A stretch of 64,000 bases of DNA from Pseudomonadales bacterium. Its GTDB lineage: Bacteria > Pseudomonadota > Gammaproteobacteria > Pseudomonadales > Azotimanducaceae. The notes beneath the pieces are model-generated. The model was not told the origin of the DNA. It made no database searches and saw only the letters and a list, made by a program, of their open reading frames with translations. Shown piece after piece: positions 9,667 to 19,299 of this stretch (positions are counted from its first letter, which is position 1; the number at the start of each line of letters is the position of its first letter). The translations under genes were made by a program, and so were the position numbers. The stretch is from positions 1-64,000 of the forward strand of contig JAHRVQ010000084.1 of NCBI GenBank assembly GCA_019090615.1, written 5' to 3'.

Positions 9667-10635
9667 GTGCCGAGCAGGATAATCAACATTAACCAACAAT
9701 TAAAAATAGCCGTCATCAATGGCGGCCATTCCGCTGAAGCGGATGTTTCTCGCAGTTCTGCAAAAGGGGTGATCAAGGCCCTAAAAGATAACTATACCAA
9801 TATTTGCAGCATCGAACTGGACCAGGACATCACCGCTAACCTTAGTAACTACGATGCAGACGTGGTATTCCCCATCCTGCATGGCCCACCTGGGGAAGAT
9901 GGCACATTGCAGGGGTTTTTAGAAATTCTTGGTTATAGTTATGTCGGCAGTGGCGTACAGGCCAGTGCTGCAGCAATGGATAAAATTCTGGCAAAACTAA
10001 TATTTAGCGACCACAGTCTACCACTGGCAAAACAGTTAGTTGTTACAAGACAAATGGACCCAGCTAAGTCTGTAGAGCGGATTTTATCCTCAATGGGTGA
10101 CTATGTCGTTGTCAAACCAGCCACCCAGGGAAGTGCCCTGGGGGTCACTCTAGTCAACGATGGTAATCAGCTCCACGCTGCGATTGAGAAAGCATTTACC
10201 ATGGACGATCAGCTGTTAATTGAGGAGCGCATCGACGGCAAAGAAATTACCGTCGGTGTAATCGATACCGATGCCGGCCCCAGGGCCTTCCCGGTCATCG
10301 AAATCACCACGGCAACAGATAGTTGGTATGACTTTGAACATCGTTATACGCAAGGCTTGAGCCAGCACCTGGTGCCGGCGGATCTTGATAAAGCGCAAAC
10401 GCTGCGGCTACAACAAATTGCCATCGACGCACACAAGGCGCTTCGGTGCAGAGATTTATCACGCGCTGATTTTATTGTCGTAGATAGCAACAATGAGTAT
10501 CTTCTTGAAGTAAATACTTTACCTGGTATGACACCTACCAGTCTTTATCCAGACGGCGCCGCGGCCTTCGGCTTAAACTTTGAGGCACTTGTCAGTTATC
10601 TGGTAGAACGCGCAGCCAGGAGAAAAAATTTATAA
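9667..10635 (+). CDS. ddl: D-alanine--D-alanine ligase
   Basis: ATP-grasp enzyme joining two D-alanines for the peptidoglycan precursor. About 322 residues. Recognisable blocks are NGGHSAEADVSRSSAKG near the N-terminus, FPILHGPPGEDGTLQG, YVGSGVQASAAAMDK, VVKPATQGSALGVTLV, LIEERIDGKEITVGV and EVNTLPGMTPTSLYP. The start is uncertain: GTG at 9667 is the first possible initiator after an in-frame stop and has no good ribosome-binding site, while an AGGA lies just inside the frame. The gene is away from the mur/fts cluster, as is usual for a DdlA-like second copy, but whether another ddl exists cannot be seen here. Confidence 0.93.
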   Translation: MPSRIININQQLKIAVINGGHSAEADVSRSSAKGVIKALKDNYTNICSIELDQDITANLSNYDADVVFPILHGPPGEDGTLQGFLEILGYSYVGSGVQASAAAMDKILAKLIFSDHSLPLAKQLVVTRQMDPAKSVERILSSMGDYVVVKPATQGSALGVTLVNDGNQLHAAIEKAFTMDDQLLIEERIDGKEITVGVIDTDAGPRAFPVIEITTATDSWYDFEHRYTQGLSQHLVPADLDKAQTLRLQQIAIDAHKALRCRDLSRADFIVVDSNNEYLLEVNTLPGMTPTSLYPDGAAAFGLNFEALVSYLVERAARRKNL

Positions 10636-10646
10636 TGTAAGCACAT

Positions 10647-10688
10647 TAATAAAAGCAAACTAATAAAAGCAAACTAATATAAGCAAAC
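10647..10688 (+). repeat. 14-bp tandem repeat x3 after ddl
   Basis: TAATAAAAGCAAAC occurs at 10647-10660 and 10661-10674, with a one-base variant at 10675-10688. It lies immediately 3' of ddl. Confidence 0.85.
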
Positions 10689-10807
10689 TAAGGCAGCGCA
10701 ATTTCTCTCAGCTTAAAATGCACCCCCCCTTTGCCCTGCTTGAATTAGGCCGTTTGACCAAATTAGGCCTTTTGAGACAAATAGTCCCATATTAAACTCT
10801 CATAATA

Positions 10808-10837
10808 AATAAGGGCGCTATAATCAGCGCCCTTATT
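10808..10837. terminator. Bidirectional intrinsic terminator between ddl and amtB
   Basis: A perfect 12-bp inverted repeat AATAAGGGCGCT / AGCGCCCTTATT with a 6-nt loop (10820-10825) ends three bases before the amtB stop codon. A/T runs flank the stem on both sides, so it can serve convergent transcripts from ddl and amtB. Confidence 0.85.
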
Positions 10838-10840
10838 TAG

Positions 10841-12136
10841 TTACATATCGTAACCACGCTCATTATGTTGATTTAAATCCAGACCTTCGGTTTCTTCATC
10901 ATCAGTAACTCGCAAACCGATTAACAAATCGACAAATTTAAGGATTACATAAGTTATTACGGCAGTATATAAACCGGTAGCTAGTACGCCCTTAAATTGA
11001 ACCACAAGCTGCGAACCCATAGTCATGCCTTCGTTATACCCCTGACCACTGAAAACGCCCAAACTAGAGCTGGCAAATACAGCTGCGAGCAAAGTACCTA
11101 AAATACCTCCAACCCCATGCACTGGAAAAACATCAAGACTATCGTCTATCTGTAGTTTTTGTTTAAGAAAGATCGTCGCGTTAAAACACACAAACCCTGC
11201 AGCAAGGCCAATAACCAAACCGCCGGCCGGACCAACAAAACCCGATGCTGGAGTTATAGTACCAAGACCCGCCACCATACCGGTCACTGCACCCAGTGCA
11301 CTGGGTTTACCATAACGCACCCATTCACAAAACATCCAGGTTAAGGCCCCTGCCGATGCAGAGAGATGTGTGACCAACATCGCCATTGCCGCATCCCCAT
11401 TTGCCGCGAGGGCACTACCACCATTAAATCCAAACCAGCCTACCCATAACATTCCGGCGCCCATAATTGTCATAGTCATATTATGTGGGGGCATTGGTGC
11501 ATGCGGGAAATTTTTTCTTGGCCCAAGGACCAGCGCACAAACTAATGCTGCAACGCCCGCTGTAATATGAACCACGGTGCCACCTGCAAAATCTAGCAAA
11601 CCCATATTGCCAAGCCAGCCGCCGCCCCACACCCAATGCGTAATCGGCCCATACACCAGCACAAGCCAAATTCCTGAAAATATCAACATTGAAGAAAACC
11701 GCATTCTTTCGGCAAATCCACCAACAATCAACGCGGGCGTGATAATGGCAAACGTCATCTGAAACAGAGCGAAAGCACTTTCTGGAATAGTGCCGCTCAT
11801 ACTGTCTTCTGAGATACCCCGCATAAATATATTGGAAAAACCGCCAATCCAGTCATTGCCTTCAGCAAACGCAAGCGAATAAACCCCCACAAACCATAGT
11901 ATTGATACCAGACAAGTAATGCTAAAACATTGCATTAGCACGCTCAGCACGTTTTTGGAACGGACCAGACCACCGTAAAACAATGCCAACCCTGGTATCG
12001 TCATAAATAGCACCAATGCCGTAGACGTTAATATCCAGGCGGTATCACCCCCATTCAACCCATCTCCATAGGCTGTCACCCCCGTTAACGTTAAAAAAGC
12101 AAATACAACAAGCCTTGCTAAAACACTCTTATTCAT
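10841..12136 (-). CDS. amtB: Ammonium transporter, Amt family
   Basis: Inner-membrane channel for NH4+/NH3. 431 residues with an N-terminal signal-like segment (cleaved in many AmtB proteins, here likely after about residue 24, TAYG-DG) and eleven predicted membrane helices. The conserved twin-histidine pore residues lie in VVHITAGVAAL and VHGVGGILGT. The usual Amt motifs TIPGLALFYGGLVRSKNVLS and GGFAERMRF are intact. In most proteobacteria glnK precedes amtB, but the 541 bp upstream contain no such gene. Ends at a strong terminator. Confidence 0.97.
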   Translation of the reverse strand: MNKSVLARLVVFAFLTLTGVTAYGDGLNGGDTAWILTSTALVLFMTIPGLALFYGGLVRSKNVLSVLMQCFSITCLVSILWFVGVYSLAFAEGNDWIGGFSNIFMRGISEDSMSGTIPESAFALFQMTFAIITPALIVGGFAERMRFSSMLIFSGIWLVLVYGPITHWVWGGGWLGNMGLLDFAGGTVVHITAGVAALVCALVLGPRKNFPHAPMPPHNMTMTIMGAGMLWVGWFGFNGGSALAANGDAAMAMLVTHLSASAGALTWMFCEWVRYGKPSALGAVTGMVAGLGTITPASGFVGPAGGLVIGLAAGFVCFNATIFLKQKLQIDDSLDVFPVHGVGGILGTLLAAVFASSSLGVFSGQGYNEGMTMGSQLVVQFKGVLATGLYTAVITYVILKFVDLLIGLRVTDDEETEGLDLNQHNERGYDM

Positions 12137-12677
12137 GATTGATTCCTAATGGTCCATCTCGGATGGGAATTATTATTGTGGCCTTGTTTTTATCGAACCT
12201 TTGACCTTTCAATCTGACTTTGCACCAGATATACATTTAACTTATCCACTTACTGAGCGCGCCACTAAAAAGCACGCAGCAACACATTGCCATTTATTGG
12301 TGCGCTTTTGCAAGCAAGAGCAACTTCTTATTATTCCTACCTCTCATAACCGTTAGAATTATTAGGCCGATTTAATCATATACACAACGGCTTCAGTCAG
12401 GTAAAAATAGCCTTCACCAACGAATGATATGTTGGTTTATGGACGGAAATCGTCACTATTCATTTGAGTGTTTGACAGCTAGTCGAAACCTTATTACGCC
12501 TTCTAAAGAAGCCACGGGTATTAGCTAGCAGCGCTTAAATTTGACCTGAACCAATTGTTTAAACTAAATGGTTAAACTAAATGGTTAAACTTGATGAATA
12601 GCACCGATGCCTTTTTCAACTGCTTATTATTAATAGACATTGATTGATAAACATAGAGAGGTGGGAGTTTTCCCTAT
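12137..12677. other. Divergent regulatory region between amtB and rmf
   Basis: 541 bp without a convincing gene. It holds TGGCAA-N4-TTGC on the minus strand (12278-12292), which resembles a sigma54 element but has 9 rather than 10 bases between GG and GC. A perfect TTGACA at 12472-12477 (plus) lacks a good -10. A 13-bp tandem duplication (GTTTAAACTAAATG-like) lies at about 12555-12592. The long leader before rmf could hold regulatory structure, but none was identified with confidence. Confidence 0.6.
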
Positions 12678-12881
12678 ATGAGAAGACAAAAAAGAGATAA
12701 GACCAACCGCGCGTACGCCCGAGGATACAATGTAGGTATCCATGGGAAATCTAAAGAACTTTGTCCGCATCACAATCTCGACATACGCCAGTCCTGGCTA
12801 TGTGGGTGGCGTAACGGGCGAGGAGACAACTGGGACGGCTTTACCGGTGTTGCAGGTGTCGGCCGCGCACCCTTTGACTAA
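12678..12881 (+). CDS. rmf: Ribosome modulation factor
   Basis: 67-residue basic protein that converts 70S ribosomes to inactive 100S dimers in stationary phase. MRRQKRDKTNRAYARGY, GKSKELCP and WLCGWRNGRGDNWDG align directly with RMF; E. coli RMF is 55 residues, and the extra GRGDNWDG...AGVGRAPFD tail is as in pseudomonad homologues. The preceding GGGAG (12663-12667) is a plausible ribosome-binding site. pyrD lies nearby in opposite orientation, an arrangement also known from other gammaproteobacteria. Confidence 0.95.
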   Translation: MRRQKRDKTNRAYARGYNVGIHGKSKELCPHHNLDIRQSWLCGWRNGRGDNWDGFTGVAGVGRAPFD

Positions 12882-12947
12882 CAACGAACTAAATCGACCC
12901 AATCAACAACAAAATTAACCTTTGATAACATATTAACTTTTGCGAGA

Positions 12948-12967
12948 AGCGCTGTTATAACAGCGCT
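12948..12967. other. 20-bp perfect palindrome AGCGCTGTTATAACAGCGCT
   Basis: The two 10-bp halves are exact inverted complements with no loop. It is 66 bp downstream of the rmf stop and 16 bp before a larger hairpin. It could be a first terminator stem, an mRNA 3'-end stabiliser, or a protein-binding site; sequence alone does not decide. Confidence 0.7.
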
Positions 12968-12983
12968 GTTAAGAAAGGCTAAT

Positions 12984-13018
12984 CAGGTGAAGCTGGGCTT
13001 CTATGCCAGCTTCACCTG
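12984..13018. terminator. Stem-loop between rmf and pyrD
   Basis: CAGGTGAAGCTGG (12984-12996) pairs perfectly with CCAGCTTCACCTG (13006-13018) across a 9-nt loop. No T-run follows on either strand, so it is better read as an mRNA-stabilising or Rho-linked structure than as a classical intrinsic terminator. Confidence 0.6.
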
Positions 13019-13061
13019 ACCCAAATTTACAGAGTAACTACACTCGGCTAACTATGAATAC

Positions 13062-13103
13062 GAATAGGAATAGGAATAGGAATAGGAATAGGAATAGGAA
13101 TAG
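13062..13103 (+). repeat. Hexanucleotide array (GAATAG)x7
   Basis: Seven uninterrupted GAATAG units, preceded by a decayed copy (GAATAC). Located 80 bp beyond the pyrD stop codon in non-coding DNA. Such arrays change length readily by slippage. Confidence 0.95.
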
Positions 13104-13183
13104 GAACATAATTATCCTAAAGCCCAATGAGTATCCAGGCTAATGAATTTATCCTAGCTACCTGGCCGCAAATTATATAGCCC

Positions 13184-14215
13184 TCAGGTCGGCAAATTTT
13201 CTGACTGTATGACCGAGGCACACTGGGCCACCAGATCTGGGCCCTGATAAATAAACCCACTGTACAATTGCACCAGATCCGCGCCAAGTCGAATTTTCTC
13301 AGCCGCGTCTTCCGCCTGCATAATACCTCCGACCCCAATAACGGCCATTTTCCTGCTCACTTGTTCAGCAACACGACTCAACACATAGTTGCTCTTTGAT
13401 TTCAATGGCGCACCACTCAAACCACCTTGCTCAATTGCAAGCTTTGCCCCCGCCACGGATTCCCGAGATATCGTGGTATTGCTAACAATGACGCCGTCAA
13501 CCTCATATTGCAGCAAATTTTCTATTACTTCATCGACTTCGCCATCATTCATATCGGGAGAAATTTTTACCACCAACGGGACATAACGTTGATGTTCAGT
13601 AACCAACGCCTGATGCGCCTCTTTTAGCCCAAACAATAAATCCCTTAGATGATCTCCGTGTTGCAGCGAACGTAACCCCTCTGTATTCGGCGATGAAATA
13701 TTAACCACAATATAACTAGCAAACTGATAAACCTTTTTCATACATATAAGATAATCCTGCAGCCCATCCGCCAGCTCAGTGGATTTATTCTTGCCTATAT
13801 TTACACCTAATACGCCATCATATTTTGAGCGGCTAATTCGCTCAATCATGGCATCTACACCGAAATTGTTAAAACCCATACGGTTAATAATTGCACGTTG
13901 GTCTGGCAGTCGAAACAATCGTGGTTTTGGATTCCCCTTTTGCGCCAACGGCGTCACAGTCCCAATTTCGATAGCGCCAAATCCTAGTGTCGCCATACCA
14001 TCAATACATGTGCCGTCTTTATCCATACCGGCGGCTAGACCAACGCGATTCGGAAAGGCGATACCCATTACCGTTACCGGGTCATGGACGATTTCACGCG
14101 CCAATAACGGCGCCAGCTTTAACCGCCAGGCCAAATTGATCGTCTGTAAGGATAATTGATGAGATATTTCAGTAGGTAGCAGGAACAGCAGTTTTTGCAG
14201 GGTATTATAATTCAT
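13184..14215 (-). CDS. pyrD: Dihydroorotate dehydrogenase (quinone), class 2
   Basis: Oxidises dihydroorotate to orotate in pyrimidine synthesis, passing electrons via FMN to ubiquinone at the inner membrane. 343 residues. An N-terminal membrane-associating helical region (1-40) typical of class 2 precedes the barrel. FMN and substrate motifs are GLAAGMDKDGTCIDG, NRMGFNNFG, VNISSPNTEGLRSLQ, VKISPDMNDGE, SNTTISRE and VIGVGGI. Third of a minus-strand series after gdhB and the DUF2835 gene, from which it is separated by 107 bp of tandem repeats. Confidence 0.97.
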   Translation of the reverse strand: MNYNTLQKLLFLLPTEISHQLSLQTINLAWRLKLAPLLAREIVHDPVTVMGIAFPNRVGLAAGMDKDGTCIDGMATLGFGAIEIGTVTPLAQKGNPKPRLFRLPDQRAIINRMGFNNFGVDAMIERISRSKYDGVLGVNIGKNKSTELADGLQDYLICMKKVYQFASYIVVNISSPNTEGLRSLQHGDHLRDLLFGLKEAHQALVTEHQRYVPLVVKISPDMNDGEVDEVIENLLQYEVDGVIVSNTTISRESVAGAKLAIEQGGLSGAPLKSKSNYVLSRVAEQVSRKMAVIGVGGIMQAEDAAEKIRLGADLVQLYSGFIYQGPDLVAQCASVIQSENLPT

Positions 14216-14252
14216 AATATCGATGATGTTGATTCATTCCGCAGTCTACACA

Positions 14253-14330
14253 ATCAGTTCCAAAAAATCAGTTCCAAAAATCAGTTCCAAAAAATCAATA
14301 CTACAAACTTATTGCGACAAACTTATTGCG
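14253..14330 (+). repeat. Two adjacent tandem repeats between DUF2835 gene and pyrD
   Basis: TCAGTTCCAAAAA-type units of 13-15 bp occur three times at 14253-14294. A second repeat, ACAAACTTATTGCG, occurs twice at 14303-14330 and runs into the last codons of the DUF2835 gene, so the stop codon of that gene lies within a duplicated unit. Confidence 0.85.
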
Positions 14331-14547
14331 ACAAACGCTCGACTCGAGAAAATTTATGCTCTGCATCGAAAATCAGTCGAAAGGTACCATGTATTCCCTC
14401 CGGCGTGACATAAGGCTTAAGCACACTCACCGGAAATCGCACCGTCTGACCATTTTGAGCAATGGCTCTAACGCTTTTTATATATGACTCATAGACTTTA
14501 AGATACTCCGCCCGAGGAAGACTAATATCCACAACTAAAGACTTCAT
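14323..14547 (-). CDS. DUF2835 family protein
   Basis: 74 residues, function unknown. The pattern SLVVDISLPRAEYLKVYES, VRFPVSVLKPYVTPEGIHG and FRLIFD fits the short DUF2835 proteins of gammaproteobacteria, which often sit beside gdhB and pyrD. It begins 6 bp after the gdhB stop and so is almost certainly translated from the gdhB message. Its 3' end lies in a tandem duplication. Confidence 0.88.
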   Translation of the reverse strand: MKSLVVDISLPRAEYLKVYESYIKSVRAIAQNGQTVRFPVSVLKPYVTPEGIHGTFRLIFDAEHKFSRVERLSQ

Positions 14548-14553
14548 ATTCTG

Positions 14554-17500
14554 TTAGAACCTGTTGTCAGCAGCACAACTGGATTGCGCAAGATCGAGTA
14601 GCTCACGAATACCCACGGTAAACACCGCTGGGTCTAATACCGCAGATGCGCTCATTTCTGCCTGTAATTTCATCCAGCGCGAAACCTGCGTATTGTGTTT
14701 GGCAATCCATTGGTCTACCACATAGTTAATTGGTTTGTCCTTGCCGAATTCTGCCACAAGACCTACAGTCAAAGCCACCTGTTGCCAGTTCAGGTCGTCT
14801 TGCAAGGTTTCACGAGCGAGTGCCTGCCATTGGTTATTAGCTTGATATTCGTGGATATTTTGACTAAACCAACTGAGTTTCAGCCTGTCACCCAGGGTAA
14901 AATATAACCTCGCAATGCGTTCCACTTCACATTTGGTACGAATCGATGCCTCAACAATACCCATTACCGAATACAATTGATGCGTCGCTGACATAAAACC
15001 CGCCAGTTTATTCGGCACCCCTGTAGATTTAAAATAAGCACCCTTTTCTTGCCAATGAGACAGCTCAGCCCCGGCCAACAGACTTTCCCATTGACCCAGC
15101 AACAATTCACAGGAATCACGAAACCCCGCTATTTCCCCGTCAAGATCCTGTGTACGGCGACGATTTCGCAACAGCCAGCGGGTCACACGACGAATCAGAC
15201 GGATTAAATCGAATAACATCTGTTTTTGAACAACGGGATTAATCAGGTAGTCAAGCGCACTAACCTCAGCCCAGCGTTCCGGCAATCTAAATACATCCCT
15301 CGCTACGAGATAGGCCCTGGCAATTTTATCTACCTTTTCGCCGGTGGATTCCTGCAATCTGGAGACAAAAGTCATACCCATATAATTCACTAGATCATTG
15401 GCCACTACGGTTGCCACCAGTTCTCTTGCCAGGCGATGCGACTGCAGCTCTTTTGGATATCTGTTCACCAACGTCTTAGGAAACGCCGCAAACAATTCTT
15501 TACTGAAATAAGCCTCATCAAGCATCGTTGATTCCGCCAGGTTTTTTTTAAGCCCGCCTTTTACATAACTGCTTAACAAGGATAATTCCGGCGCGGTTAA
15601 CGCCTTACCGCCAACTTTTCGTTCATTGATTTCTTCATCGGTGGGCAAAAATTCTAGCTGGCGATCAAGATTGCCCTGCTCTTCCAAAACCCTAAGTAAT
15701 TCTGAATATTCCACCCCGCGTTTTTTAGCCTGATGGCTCATCAGATTAATCGCCCGAGCCTGACGATAATTACTCTCTAATACAATAGCTGCCACTTCAG
15801 CGGTCATACTTTTTAATAACTTTTGACGTAATCGCTCCGTTAGCGAACGATCTTCCACAAGTTGATTAAGCACAATTTTAATATTAACCTCAGCATCTGA
15901 ACAAGTTACCCCGCCGGCGTTATCAATAAAATCACTAAAGCATTTCCCCCCCTGCAAACAAAATTCAACTCTGGCCAATTGGGTTAAGCCTAAATTCCCG
16001 CCTTCACCGACAACTTTACAGCCTAATTCACGACCATCAATACGGATAAAGTCATTGGCCTTATCCGCAACTGCCTGGTGGGTTTCCTGATGACTTTTAA
16101 TGTAGGTACCTATGCCACCATTCCATAAAAGATCTACCCTGGCCTTCAACAATGCAACAATGAGCTGGTCTGGCGTCAGCGTACTCTCCTTAATATCAAA
16201 CCGACTTTTCATTTGTCGGGATATAGGAATGGCCTTAATACTGCGGCTAAAAATACCACCCCCCCTGGAGAGCAAGCTTTCACTATAATCAGCCCAGCTA
16301 GATTGAGGTAAATTGAATAACCTTTGTCGTTCAACATAGCTTTGCTCTGCACTGGGCTCAGGGTCAACAAATATATGCATATGATTAAACGCCCCGACAA
16401 GGCATATATGCTGCGAAAGCAACATGCCATTACCAAAGACGTCACCTGACATATCACCAATCCCCACAACCGTAAATTGGTTTTTTTGAATATCCTTACC
16501 CAAATCGCGAAAATGTTGTTGCACAGATATCCATGCACCTCTGGCAGTAATCCCCATCGCCTTATGGTCATAACCGATACTACCTCCGGAGGCAAAAGCA
16601 TCGCCAAGCCAAAAACCATTTTTAACCGCAATGGCATTGGCAATATCCGAGAACGTGGCAGTGCCCTTGTCAGCTGCAACCACTAGATAGTAATCATCGT
16701 CATCATAGCAAACCACCTGCTGAGGCTTCACTACCCTGGCCTTAATCAGGTTATCAGTGATATCCAGTAAACCCTGAATAAAAATCTCATAACAGCTAAC
16801 CCCCTCAGCCAGCCGTTGCGCTTGCGTTGCTGATTCCGGCACCTGCTTGGCCAAAAAACCGCCTTTTGCCCCCACCGGAACAATGACAGAGTTTTTGACC
16901 TGCTGAGCCTTTACTAAACCTAGTACCTCGGTCCGATAATCTTCAGTTCTATCCGACCAACGAATTCCGCCGCGGGCAATCTTGCCGCCGCGCAAATGTA
17001 CACCTTCTACTTTGTTGGCGTAGACAAAAATTTCAAACTCTGGCTTTGGATTCGGCATTAACGATATTTTTTTCGCCTGGAATTTAAAGGATATATAGCT
17101 TTTATACCTCTTTGTAACAGCGTCTGAAACCGACACTGTCTGGTAATAATTAGTCCTCAAGGTTGCCGTGATCAACTCCACAAAAGACCTCAACACTCGG
17201 TCATCGGCAAGGTTTATCACGTCATCGGCAATTAGCGCATAAATTTTTTGCTCTAATTGCTGAATATTCCGTTTCGTCTTTGATAGCGTTGGCTTAAAGC
17301 GACATTCAAAAAGGTTCAATAAATGTTCCGTGATGTGCGCATAATGGGCCAGACAATCGGCAATAAATTGTTGGCTATTGGCATTTTGCAATTGCCCCAG
17401 ATACCGAGCGTAGGATCTAATCAGCATCACCTGACGATGATCAATACCTAGCTTCGATATGAGCCGATTAAAAGCATCGTTTTCTTTATCACCGCACCAT

Positions 17501-19299
17501 ATTTGTTTAAACGCTTCTTCAAAATTAAGTTTGAAAGACCCCAGCGCCTGTTTAGGTAACGAACCGAATTCCAACAGAAAATCATGCAACCAAATCTCCT
17601 GGCCGCCGCGGCATAATTCGTAAGGGTATTCCTCTACAGTCCTAGCACCCATATTTTCAAGAATTGGCACTACATCTGACAGCGGCAAGACAGAGCCATG
17701 ATGGAACAGACGAAATCTTATTTCAGTTTTTTCGCAGCCCTCTATACCATATAAACTTAACGCCAAAGGCGCCTCCAGGCTCAACTGCTCAATATAAAAT
17801 ATATCTTCGCGGGCAGTTTCGACCGAATAATCTGCCTGATAACCACTAGAGAAAACCTCGCGATATATTTTGAATAAACGTACAGCTTCATCCAGTTCAA
17901 ATCGTGAATACAGAATCTGCTGAAATTCATCGATCCAAGAGCGTGCTAACTGGCTAATCTGATATTCTATGGCTCCGAATTCCACCTCAGATGACGCTGC
18001 AATGCGCAAGGTAAAATGGGTCCTGGTTAATGCTGATTCTGAAAAATGGGTCGTAAATTCAACATCAGATCCATCAAATGCTTTTATCAGGATTGCCTCA
18101 ATGCCCCTTCTCAGAGTGGTGGTATGAATATCTTTGGGAACGTAAACAATACAATTAGCAAAATGCTGATCCTGTCGTGCAAGCAACCGTACAATCCGTC
18201 TTTCCTGCAAGGCAAATATTTTATTCACCCAACACTGCAAGTCATTTACCGGCGCAAAAAATAATTCCTCTCTGGGCAAGTTTTCAATAATGCGGCTAAC
18301 TTCACGCCCCTTATGGCTAGACGAAACAATTTCATTGGCGGCAAATATATCGGCGATTTTTTGCCGAACAACCGGGATTTCAGCAGGATTTTGATGGTAT
18401 ACGTTAGCTGTAAATAGACCGATAAAACGGCACAAACGTAACGGCTTATCGCCTTCTCGCTGACAAATGGTGAGTGAATCCATATAGGCCGGGCGATGTA
18501 CCTTGCTGCGCACCGCCAGCTTTTCCAATCGGATGGTACCGTCCGGAAAGGTAATAGGCGACACGCTTATGGGTAGCACTTCTGCCTGTTTGTCAGAACA
18601 GCATAATCCTAGCCGCGAGCTGCTCATTAACTTCAGTCGACCCGACTTAACCGGCTTATACTCCTCATACCCCAGGAAAGTGAAGTTATTCGCATAAAAC
18701 CATTTTAAGAGATCGATGACTTCATCAACGCCCCTTTCAAACTGGGACGGATCACTCCAGAGCAATAGCTGCCGACGCATAGACGAAAAATCATTAACCA
18801 CCAGGCCCACCAGCTCTAGCACATCGCGTATATTCTCAATCAGCCCCTGCGGCGCGCCAACTGATTCTATTTCCAACCGGATATGATTTTCATTCGGCGT
18901 AATCTGATCGGTAAAGAGAATTTTTTTGCCTTCACGGAGCACGCTAAGCAAACACTGCTGAACGTCAGCCAAAACTAACCCAAGGCGATTCAGTTCGATG
19001 CGAATCGACTCCAGTAAAAAGGGCATTTCTACGCTAACCACCTCAATCACCAGGTAACCAGTACGGCCCGCCACTACTCTTACAGCTGGTTTTTTAGCAT
19101 CAAATTTTTTGTAGAATTTCCAGCTTGATAACAATGTCTGAACCAACGCTGTCCAATCACGCTGATTAAGATCTGCCAACGAATAATCAGCAAAGAAATG
19201 ACGACTAAAGTGCAAAATAGGATCGTCACATTTTACCTTTAACCTTCTCGTCAATCCCGCCTGAAAAGACGCCTTACTTTCTACCTTGATCCTACTCAT
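14554..19299 (-). CDS. gdhB: NAD-specific glutamate dehydrogenase, 180-kDa class
   Basis: Catabolic enzyme deaminating glutamate to 2-oxoglutarate with NAD+. The 1581 residues match the large Pseudomonas/Streptomyces-type class (about 1600). The N-terminal half carries ACT-like and regulatory segments; the catalytic and Rossmann core lies near 720-1220, with GGIRWSDRTEDYRTEVLGL, GAKGGFLAK, GIGDMSGDVFGNGML, WNGGIGTYIK and EGGNLGLTQLARVEF clearly visible. The remaining C-terminal part is helical. It is the first gene of a likely unit with the DUF2835 gene and perhaps pyrD. Upstream lies a 530-bp intergenic region with a tandem repeat. Confidence 0.97.
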   Translation of the reverse strand: MSRIKVESKASFQAGLTRRLKVKCDDPILHFSRHFFADYSLADLNQRDWTALVQTLLSSWKFYKKFDAKKPAVRVVAGRTGYLVIEVVSVEMPFLLESIRIELNRLGLVLADVQQCLLSVLREGKKILFTDQITPNENHIRLEIESVGAPQGLIENIRDVLELVGLVVNDFSSMRRQLLLWSDPSQFERGVDEVIDLLKWFYANNFTFLGYEEYKPVKSGRLKLMSSSRLGLCCSDKQAEVLPISVSPITFPDGTIRLEKLAVRSKVHRPAYMDSLTICQREGDKPLRLCRFIGLFTANVYHQNPAEIPVVRQKIADIFAANEIVSSSHKGREVSRIIENLPREELFFAPVNDLQCWVNKIFALQERRIVRLLARQDQHFANCIVYVPKDIHTTTLRRGIEAILIKAFDGSDVEFTTHFSESALTRTHFTLRIAASSEVEFGAIEYQISQLARSWIDEFQQILYSRFELDEAVRLFKIYREVFSSGYQADYSVETAREDIFYIEQLSLEAPLALSLYGIEGCEKTEIRFRLFHHGSVLPLSDVVPILENMGARTVEEYPYELCRGGQEIWLHDFLLEFGSLPKQALGSFKLNFEEAFKQIWCGDKENDAFNRLISKLGIDHRQVMLIRSYARYLGQLQNANSQQFIADCLAHYAHITEHLLNLFECRFKPTLSKTKRNIQQLEQKIYALIADDVINLADDRVLRSFVELITATLRTNYYQTVSVSDAVTKRYKSYISFKFQAKKISLMPNPKPEFEIFVYANKVEGVHLRGGKIARGGIRWSDRTEDYRTEVLGLVKAQQVKNSVIVPVGAKGGFLAKQVPESATQAQRLAEGVSCYEIFIQGLLDITDNLIKARVVKPQQVVCYDDDDYYLVVAADKGTATFSDIANAIAVKNGFWLGDAFASGGSIGYDHKAMGITARGAWISVQQHFRDLGKDIQKNQFTVVGIGDMSGDVFGNGMLLSQHICLVGAFNHMHIFVDPEPSAEQSYVERQRLFNLPQSSWADYSESLLSRGGGIFSRSIKAIPISRQMKSRFDIKESTLTPDQLIVALLKARVDLLWNGGIGTYIKSHQETHQAVADKANDFIRIDGRELGCKVVGEGGNLGLTQLARVEFCLQGGKCFSDFIDNAGGVTCSDAEVNIKIVLNQLVEDRSLTERLRQKLLKSMTAEVAAIVLESNYRQARAINLMSHQAKKRGVEYSELLRVLEEQGNLDRQLEFLPTDEEINERKVGGKALTAPELSLLSSYVKGGLKKNLAESTMLDEAYFSKELFAAFPKTLVNRYPKELQSHRLARELVATVVANDLVNYMGMTFVSRLQESTGEKVDKIARAYLVARDVFRLPERWAEVSALDYLINPVVQKQMLFDLIRLIRRVTRWLLRNRRRTQDLDGEIAGFRDSCELLLGQWESLLAGAELSHWQEKGAYFKSTGVPNKLAGFMSATHQLYSVMGIVEASIRTKCEVERIARLYFTLGDRLKLSWFSQNIHEYQANNQWQALARETLQDDLNWQQVALTVGLVAEFGKDKPINYVVDQWIAKHNTQVSRWMKLQAEMSASAVLDPAVFTVGIRELLDLAQSSCAADNRF

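Larger units (their letters stand above)
12882..13183. other. Intergenic region rmf/pyrD: palindrome, hairpin, hexamer array
   Basis: 302 bp between convergent rmf and pyrD. It contains a 20-bp perfect palindrome (12948-12967), a 13-bp stem hairpin (12984-13018) and a GAATAG hexanucleotide array (13062-13103), each listed separately. No further gene seen. Confidence 0.8.

Noticed and set aside
12278-12292. Sigma54-like promoter for amtB on the minus strand (TGGCAA-N4-TTGC)
   Set aside because: Only 9 bases separate GG and GC; sigma54 promoters need 10, so it is noted but not called.
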